DNA of 64,000 nucleotides from Nepenthes gracilis (taxonomy: Eukaryota > Streptophyta > Magnoliopsida > Caryophyllales > Nepenthaceae). Each line of letters opens with the position of its first letter. The first letter of the stretch is position 1. Made by a program: the position numbers and the translations under genes. The notes under the pieces are model-generated. The model saw nothing but the letters and a program-made list of their open reading frames with translations. It made no database searches and had not been told where the DNA came from. The DNA is taken from positions 5,645,041 to 5,709,040 of the forward strand of contig BSYO01000038.1 in the NCBI GenBank assembly GCA_033239525.1. The letters are read 5' to 3'. Below, one piece after another: positions 56,904 through 64,000 of the stretch.

Positions 56904-58990
56904 TAGAAGCAGAAGAAAGAGGGCAAGGCTTAGGGGAAGAAGAGTTTCGCGGGGAAGAAGGGGAGAGAGGGGACAAAGGAGCATTCGTCGAGGTAGAAGG
57001 TGATGCACGTGGCCAGCGACGGTCGCACGATGGTGACCGGCTGGGGCAGCAAGGTGGAGCAGCGGCAGCAGTTGCGGTAGGCCGATGCAAGGGAGAGAAT
57101 CGCGTGAAGGAGAAGAGGAAGAAATGGAGGCTTTTGGATCCGATTTCGATTTAAAGCTAGTTAGAAAAGTTGTAGATTTGGTCGAGACAATTGCACCTAT
57201 ATTCTCTTTTTTTTTATGCACGTTTATTTTGTGCCGGTATTGTTCACCTGCGCCCTGGGTGGTTTCGGCTTCCAATTTTTTGGGGTTTTGTATAAATTGA
57301 AACTAGAATATTATTACCCATATCCTAGTATAATTTATTTATTATTTGATACCCAATTTCCCCTTCGATTTGTCCGGTTTGTCCTTGCCAAACCCTAACC
57401 CGCACCTTACTCGGGATTCTCCTCTTTCCCTTTGATTATATATTTAATTGACCTCAAATTATGAATTGTCATGTTTTAATTATGCATATACCTCGGCCGG
57501 GCATCTAATTTTACAAGTATCGACCCATTTGAGACGTCCGGACGTTCTAAAACTATCATGACATTTTTCATCCGAGAATAAATGAGAATTTTGCATGCTT
57601 CCATCCCATCTAATTGTTATAAAATTTATGTCTAATTGTAAACTCTAAAAATATGTGTTTGTGCTCCGTTTGTAAAGAAATGTATTTCGGAGGATCCCAA
57701 AGTGATAATTGCCTAATTTGGTAAGGAATTCTAATCTTTCTTATGCATTATGACATCCATGCATCCAAATTGACTTGTGAAAAAAATTAAGTTCGAAGGA
57801 AAGATAATAATCGTATATGTAATCGGAGGAAAGTCCACAATGTGATATGTGATCGAATGGTTCTCCCAAATGGAGATATTATGAATTGAATTGTGGTGAA
57901 CCTTCCCTCAAATGAATAAGAACCCATGAAACTAGGACAATAGAATTGTGATACAAAGGAAATACCCCTTGGCCTACCAATAGCATTACAATAGAGACTC
58001 AAGAATTATCCTGGACGTATATCTTAGTGGATAATATTCTTCGCAAGCAATTAGATATTACTGTGGAAGGACAATGACTGCCTCTGAGCCCTAGGGAGAA
58101 AACTTGTGGGGGCCTTGTGGCTCATTTACAGGCATGATATGTAGATGGCTCGTCTCTGGGTCGATAATAGGAGCTTGTAACCTTAGATCACGTGGGTTAT
58201 TATGATCCTTTCCTCATTCTCCTGCACCTTTACTTGTAAGGTTTACTAACCTTGGTCCACAGAGATGAATAATCATGCATAAAGTATATCACAATGAGAA
58301 GCAAATTGTATTCTAAAACATATTTGATCATGTTCCCGTTTATGTATCTCTTTCATGATTATATCTCTTTCCCTTACTTATCTTCGCTTATATTGTCTAC
58401 CGCTTTTGATTATGATACGGTTATTGAGCTGTTAACTCACCCTTACTGCTTCTTCTTACCTCCAGATTAGCAGGCCTATTACGCCAATGGGACAAAGTAG
58501 AGACTAGAGGTGGACTAGGCTTTAGACTCAGAAGACCAGATCGAAAAACTTATACCTTATAGATTATAGTTAATTATATGCATTTATATTTCAATTGGAT
58601 TCATTAATGTATATTGTACAAAATAATTAATGATCAGATAGTCTAATTTTCTCTATCATTTGGATTTATTTATACTTTCACAGGATATTATAGTTTATAA
58701 CGGGTACCTAATAACATCTCTCTTTGGACGACGTTGAGTATAGATGCACCATGTTGGAGCCACATCTAAATAGTGTCATTTGGATCCTGTGTAGATTGTG
58801 TATTAATGTTTGTATGTTGTTGGTACTTGGAGCTATTGGATGTATATGTGTGAGTTGTTGAGATAATGTGGCATTTTGGGAGGATTTATATATGTTATAC
58901 AATATATTTCACAGGTATTTGTATAGTTGGATGGCCATATTATGAGTAAAACTCTGCCGAATTTTTAACTGAAAAATACGGTCCATCGCA
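56605..58990 (+). repeat. 3' LTR of the family II element
   Basis: This is a direct repeat of 50173-52534, with TATA-like TATATATATATATATA (56804-56823), an AAT microsatellite (about 56838-56902), a purine-rich leader, AGCTGTTAACTCACCC and CTTCTTACCTCCAG (acceptor-like, about 58465), ending CCATCGCA. It is followed by the ACTTT target duplication and the host element's interior. Confidence 0.92.
56838..56902. repeat. AAT trinucleotide microsatellite in the 3' LTR
   Basis: A slightly interrupted run of about twenty AAT units at the same LTR position as 50383-50444. Confidence 0.95.
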
Positions 58991-59122
58991 ACTTTGGTTT
59001 GAGGTTTAGATTGATATGACTCGACTCGAAGTGTAGGTTGAAATCTCTATTTAGGTAATTTTGTTAGATTTGGTGCGGTATTCTAATTTAAATTGCTGAT
59101 GTTATGTTGATAGGAATTCAAA

Positions 59123-60080
59123 ATGTCGAGTCGAGGGAGAAGCTCAGGAGTCAGCTCTAGTCCAAATTACGAGGAGGAATATCTGAATATTATGGGGTGA
59201 ATGGCTGACATTATAGAGGTGATGGCTCACGGTCAGCGTAATCCTGAGCCAGCCCCATCTCCCACTCCAACCCCAGCAAATTCGGGAGTTATAACTTATG
59301 ATCGATTCAATTATGAGAGTGTACCAGAGTTTGTGGGGGATTCGGACCCATCAGAGGCATGGATCCAAAAAATTAAAAAGATTTTCGCTATTATTCGCAA
59401 TCCAAAAACAGATAAGGTGACTTTTACGACATACAAATTAGAGGACGAAGCTGACTACCAGTGGTTGATGCATAAGAGAGTTTTGGACGTTACTGAGGAC
59501 CAGATTACCTAAGGGATGTTCAAGGAGGTGTTCTTTGAAAAGTATTTTCTATATAGCTTGAGAGAGTCGAAGGAGGGCGAGTTCTCATGGCTCTGGCTAG
59601 GAAATTAAACCATGGCTAAATATGAAGCCAAATTCACAGAGTTATCTCAAGACGCCCCGCACATAGCTGATGATGAAGCCAGAAAAGCTAGAAAATTCTA
59701 GTCTAGGTTAAGGGATGACATTAAAAAGCAACTAGTCAAGCACAAATTGTGGAATTATGGGGAGATTTTGGATCGGGCTCTTTTATTCAAGTAGGAGGTC
59801 GAGAGATAACAATACTTTGAAAAGAAAGATGGAAACCATGGAGGCTCAACTACAAGTCAAGGCTCGAGGTCAGGAGGACCTCCTTAGAAGACAAGGCCAA
59901 AAGATAAAGGAAAGAGAAAGGCATAGTAGCCAGTAGCACCAAATCCGTCGGCAACTGTTAATGCATGTGATCACTGTAGAAGGTTCCATGGAGGAAGGAC
60001 GTGCTACAAACATTTAGGAGCTTTTTTTAATTGCGGCAAGTCCAACCATATAATTAAAGATTGTCCCATTCCTAAGCGAC
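59123..60080 (+). pseudogene. Gag of the host Tekay-like gypsy element
   Basis: ATG 59123 opens MSSRGRSSGVSSSPNYEEEY with a stop at 59198. The same frame continues from 59201 with a Pro-rich stretch (PEPAPSPTPTPANSG) and the gag core FNYESVPEFVGDSDPSEAWIQKIKKIFAI, DKVTFTTYKLEDEADYQWL, and, after a stop at 59510, FKEVFFEKYFLYSLRE, YEAKFTELSQDAPHI and KARKF-stop-SRLRDDIKKQL. The zinc knuckle near 60020-60065 reads AFFNCGKSNHIIKDCP: its first Cys is Phe, so binding would be lost. Several stops (59510, 59608, 59699, 59792) are TAA or TAG. Confidence 0.87.
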
Positions 60081-60560
60081 CGATGGAGAAGAAGCCTATC
60101 GTTTCAGGGAAGGCCTTCATAGTCACAGTCCAGGATGCAGAGGTATCGCCGAATGTGGTAGAAGTTGCTATCACTATCTTTAATACTCCTGCGCATGTTG
60201 TTTGGGATTCAGGATCAACCCATTTCTTTGTGTCTTTGAGATTCACATGTTAATTGTTGTCCCCTCTAAGAATTTTGGATCATATTTTTATTGTGTCTAC
60301 GCCGTCGAGATCGTCTGTGGTTATGAATATCATGTATCTGAGGTGTGAAGTCTGGATTAGAGGGTTGCAGTTGGTGGTGGATTTGATTTTGTTAAAAATA
60401 CATGACTTTAATATGATCTAAGGCATGAATTGGTTGGCAAGTTATCACACCAGTGTCGATTGCTTTTATAAGCAAGTTCACTTCGCCGTTCTAGGATGTG
60501 AAACGTTCTATTTTCAAAGTGTGGTGTGAAAGGAACCTCCTTGTTCATTTTAGGTTTACA
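60081..60560 (+). pseudogene. Protease region of the host gypsy element
   Basis: The text AHVVWDSGSTHFFVS (about 60192-60236) keeps the Asp-Ser-Gly active site in the usual ALFDSGASHSFIS context. It is followed by LLSPLRILDH, VDLILLKIHDFNMI-stop-GMNWLASYHTSVDCFYKQV, the standard Tekay protease C-terminus. Stops at 60250 and 60419 break it. The same post-protease text, more decayed, is visible on the minus strand near 6200-6330 in the family I element. Confidence 0.83.
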
Positions 60561-60579
60561 CACTTGTGATTTAATGGAT

Positions 60580-61798
60580 TCTAGATGCCAAGCCTACTTT
60601 GCTTATGCTTGCATGATTGGGAGTCATAGTATGCCGGCCAAGCATATCCTAGTGGTTAGCGAGTTTGAAGATATCTTTCCTGAAAAATTGCTTGGGTTGC
60701 CACCCAATAAGGAGATTGAGGTTGTTACTGGTTCAGCACCAATCTCTAAAGCACTGTATAGGATGGTGCCTGCCAAACTGAAGGAATTGAAACATCACTT
60801 GTAGGAGTTTTTGGATAAGAGATTTATTCGATCAAGCGTATCTACTTGGGGTGCCCCGATGTTATTTGTCAAGAAAAAGGATGGATCGTTGCGGCTTTGC
60901 ATCAATTACCGGGAGCTAAATAAGATTACCAATAAGAATAAATACCTGTTGCTGAGGATTGATGACTTGTTTGATCAACTACAGAGAGCATAGGTATTTT
61001 CCATGATTGACCTTTGTTCAGGGTGTCACCAGTTGAGAATCAAGAAGGAGGACGTGGTAAAAATGGCCTTTTGACGAGGTACCAGGCATTATGAATTTCT
61101 AGTTATATCTTTTGCATTGTCAAATTCCCCCACTACTTTTATGGACTTAATGAATCAGGTGTTCCGGCCCTACTTGGATAAATTTGTTGTTGTGTTCATT
61201 GATGATATATTAATTTATTCAAGGAGCTATGATAAGCACAATATGCATTTGAGGATTGCTCTCTAGACACTTAGGGAGGAGAAATTGTATGCCAAGTTAA
61301 AGAAGTGTGAATTTTAGCTTGAGAAAGTAGCGTTCTTGGGTCATATTATATCGAAGAGAGGCATTTCTATTGACCCAAAAAAGATCAAAGCTGATGTTAA
61401 TTGGAGTCTACCATCAACGGTGACTAAAGTCTAGAGTTTCCTTGGAATGGCGGGTTATTATCGGAGATTCGTGAAAATTTCCCCAGAATTTTCATGCTGT
61501 TGACTTGGCTAACGAGGAAAGATGTTAAGTTTGTTTGGATAGAAAAAAGTGAGCAAAATTTTCCAGGAGTTGAAGGATTGTTTGACATCTGCTTCAATCC
61601 TGACGATTGCGAAAGGATATGAAGGATTTGAAGTTTATTGTGATCCAAGCAAGATGGGTTTGGGCTATGTTTTGATGTAGCATAGAAAAGCAATAGCCTA
61701 TGGATCGAGGTAGTTAAAAATTCATGAGAAGAATTACTCAACGCACAATTTGGTGCTAGCAGTGGCTAATTTTTCTTTAAAGATTTGGAGACATTATT
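60580..61798 (+). pseudogene. Reverse transcriptase and RNase H of the host gypsy element
   Basis: The region reads VVSEFEDIFPEKLLGLPPNKEIEV (about 60655), then [27 protein letters not shown] (about 60877), [65 protein letters not shown] with the catalytic Asp pair intact (about 61180-61225), LYAKLKKCEF, AFLGHIISKRGISIDP and SFLGMAGYYRRF (about 61435). A frameshift follows in the connection near 61480. RNase H resumes as LTSASILTIAKGYEGFEVYCDPSKMGLGYVLM and ends at AVANFSLKIWRHYL. Stops near 60802, 60990, 61072, 61264, 61315 and 61432. Confidence 0.9.
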
Positions 61799-64000
61799 TG
61801 TCACGACCCGGGAACACAGCGTATGCAGGTCAAAAATAAAATCAATAATATATATTCAATTAACCATAATAATCCAACCCAAGTTTGACAATCATACACA
61901 TGCAGGACCCAATATAAATAAAACCCGCACAAGATCTCATCGGATAAGAATCCGGACAAACATAATGCACGACCTGCTAACCATGATCGTAAGGGAGGTA
62001 TCCAAATTTACAACAACTCATCCACATAATACTATAACTTCAATATTTTACATACAATGATCAAGTCCAGTCATCTGGCCATAAATAATAACCATAACAT
62101 ATCCTCGAGATCAGGAATATACCAAATATAACATCTCCACTCGCCAAAAGGAATATCCGAGCCCAATCACGTCCGAGCTCCTGCAAGCGTATTCATGCCA
62201 CTAGTCTGAAGGGATAAAACATAAAAACGTGAGCTTAGAGCTCAGCAAGCATCATCATATAAAAACAGTACTTGTAAATTAGGAATGGAGATATCGCATA
62301 GAAATCACGTAAAATAAAACACAATATCCGTGAAATCCCTAAAAATCGAGGAGATGTCTCGTACTAAATCATCATCGGTATTAACTCGTTCCTCCAGGAC
62401 AAGATCATATAAATCACGATCCAATAAAATCTCATAGACGATATCATATCATATGATCCTAGGTCATATTACATAATCACGACCGTCACCACATCCGTGT
62501 GGGACACATACCGTCGTCCGGATCTAAAACTCATAATGCAGAAATCAAGAGAAGACCGCCGGAACTAAAATATAAACAAAACATGTTCCGGGTTTATCAC
62601 ATCAGTACGTACGAGACATTCCTATCGCCCATCCGTGGGCCAAACCACGGATCTCAAATCGTCGTCCACGCAACACATGCAGAAATACAAAGCATGCACG
62701 AAATCGGAGAACCAAAGATCAATGATACCAGTTTGAGGAAGGGTTAACCTCGTCTGGTAACCACGGCTATATTGGCTGTGATTTAAGCCAACAGCTCAAG
62801 GCTCGGCTACGGTTTAGGCTAGTAGGTCAAGGCCATCCATGTACTCTGTCTCCCATAGATTAGGAACTTGCTCACTATGTTTTACCACCCGCGGCTTTGG
62901 GTGCAACCTCAAGTTTTAGTTATATATTAGGACGTCCGAATATATTAGTTTTTCGTCAATTCCTTACGATGGTTCTCAATTAAATACACAGTGGGGCAGG
63001 TCAGCTACAAAATGTCTCAACCTTCCTTCCAGCGGAAGTAGCCTATCATATATGTCCCCGTCGGGACTAAACCTCCCGGTCGGGAGCGGCGCCACAAATA
63101 GCCAATGCCTCGGATCACAAATCGACCCCTAGGGTCTCAGACCGCCATGGTACCGTAATGATCCCACCCCCGACAGCATGCATGATTAGTGCAAGTCCTG
63201 GTTCATGGTTCCATAACATACTGATACACAAACATACATATAGATCGTCCGGGTGTCCAAAATCCCTCCAAATCACAAATACCAGTACAAAATCACCGCA
63301 CAACCGATAAAATATACATGCATGTACACAATTAATAAATTGGGGGTATATAAAAATATTGCATGTTAGTAAAATCTCCCACAGTAGTCAAAATGTATCA
63401 GAAATTAAATTAGACCAAGAATAGGGCTAGAGGATACTTGCCTTAACATTATACTCTGCAGATCTGAAGAAAGGATGTCCCAAAGCACTCCAATCGAGCA
63501 TTTCTCTCTCCTACTCCATGCACCACGCGGGCACAGCCCCCTCTCCTCTCCGCACGCGGCCTCAACCGCACCGCTACCGCAGCCTGCCGCCTCGAACGGC
63601 CGTCGCCGCCGCAACACCCCGACGAGCTCTCCATCTCAGCCATCGCGCATGACTCCTCTGTCCTCCGTTCTTCTCCACGCCCGATTTCTCCCCGTTGCTG
63701 CAGCACACGTCGACGCCACTCCTCTGCCACCGATCTACCACCGCATAGCTTGCGTGGCCGTCATCGGCCTCCTCGGCACCACCCAGTCGGTGCCGACGCT
63801 ATTACATAGCCGTCGTCGTCGATCTCCACGCAACCCTCTCTCCTGTGCGATTCTCTTCTCCCACGCCGCAGCCTTCGCGGCCTCACCGGCAAGCCACCGC
63901 CGCCGCCGACTTCTTTCATCTCCCTTCTCCTATTCCTCCTCCTTTTTCTTTGCGCTCGACACGCTATCCCCCCTTTTTCTCCCTCTCTCTCTCCTCTTCT
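61799..64000 (-). repeat. Family I LTR, partial (runs off the right edge)
   Basis: It begins TGTCACGACCCGGGAACACAG and follows 888-3436 through the acceptor-like (about 62205) and donor-like (about 63440) sites into the GC-rich leader, where similarity falls from about 63500. By orientation it is the 3' LTR of a minus-strand element inserted in the RNase H of the gypsy element to its left. The five bases before it are TTATT; the matching duplication would lie outside the window. A short local duplication (TCCCGGTCGGGA near 63078) is unique to this copy. Confidence 0.88.

Larger units (their letters stand above)
50173..58990 (+). mobile_element. Complete Tekay/Del-like gypsy element (family II) nested in a related element
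   Basis: LTRs are at 50173-52534 (2362 bp) and 56605-58990 (2386 bp). A 5-bp duplication ACTTT flanks the element at 50168-50172 and 58991-58995. The left LTR starts TGTAATATTC and ends TATCACA, with a PBS at 52537; the right starts CGTAATATCC (TG decayed to CG) after a purine tract AAGTGGAGGAGAA. The 4.07-kb interior holds decayed pol. The family is related to family I (same LTR start and architecture) but distinct. Removing it joins the PBS of the host element to its gag at 58996. Confidence 0.93.
58996..61798 (+). mobile_element. Resumed interior of the host Tekay-like gypsy element
   Basis: After removal of the nested element, this region continues directly from the PBS at 50120. It carries gag, protease and reverse transcriptase/RNase H in one orientation and stops at 61798 in the RNase H motif IWRHYL, where a family I LTR begins. 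Integrase and the 3' LTR must lie beyond the window if they survive. Confidence 0.88.

Overview
The window is plant nuclear DNA, from a seed plant and most likely a flowering plant; the species cannot be told from the sequence. The evidence is two copies of a cinnamoyl-CoA-reductase/phenylacetaldehyde-reductase-like gene and a dense, nested mass of plant-type retrotransposons: Tork-type Ty1/copia, Tat-lineage Ty3/gypsy with an archaeal-type RNase H and an antisense ORF, Tekay/Del-type Ty3/gypsy with LTRs of about 2.4-2.55 kb, and L1-type LINEs. I see no tRNA or rRNA genes, no CRISPR array and no operon-like organisation. Only one gene-sized ORF of a host-type enzyme is intact (33109-34125, minus).

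Layout. 1-887 plus 9584-10163 (minus) is reductase copy 1, a single exon split by a complete LTR retrotransposon (888-9578; LTRs 888-3436 and 7033-9578; 5-bp target duplication GATGA). A copia element (10180-15763; target duplication CCTCT) sits 16 bp upstream of its start codon. 15764-16639 is the displaced 5' flank. 16640 to about 30200 is a Tat-lineage gypsy element whose 5' LTR holds a short 5'-truncated LINE (17205-17515) and whose gag region is split by a 3.4-kb LINE carrying ORF1 but no recognisable ORF2 (18484-21918). Its 3' LTR is cut short and abuts a fragment of another LTR. 31011-32658 is featureless AT-rich DNA. 32659-34237 is the second copy of the reductase segment with the intact ORF, followed by a second copia element (about 34240-39420).

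39.4-50.1 kb is a pile of Tekay-like LTR fragments, including an element reduced to LTR, PBS, gag start and LTR (41021-43568), a reverse-strand integrase fragment, and three related LTR pieces. The last LTR (ending at 50117) is followed by its PBS, then by a complete nested element (50173-58990; target duplication ACTTT). The host element's gag-pol resumes at 58996 and runs to 61798, where another LTR of the same family as the 888-9578 element interrupts it and runs off the window.

How it fits together. This is a small reductase duplication buried by several rounds of retrotransposition. Every polyprotein is broken by stop codons and frameshifts. Most stops whose ancestral codon can be inferred look like C-to-T changes (CAG to TAG, TGG to TAG or TGA, CGA to TGA), as expected of long-methylated silent DNA. 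The least expected signal is that LTRs of several Tekay-like families share one architecture: TATA box, AAT microsatellite, purine- or GC-rich leader, a splice-donor-like site, and a splice-acceptor-like site about 1-1.3 kb later, all inside the LTR. No new enzymatic or defence system was found.
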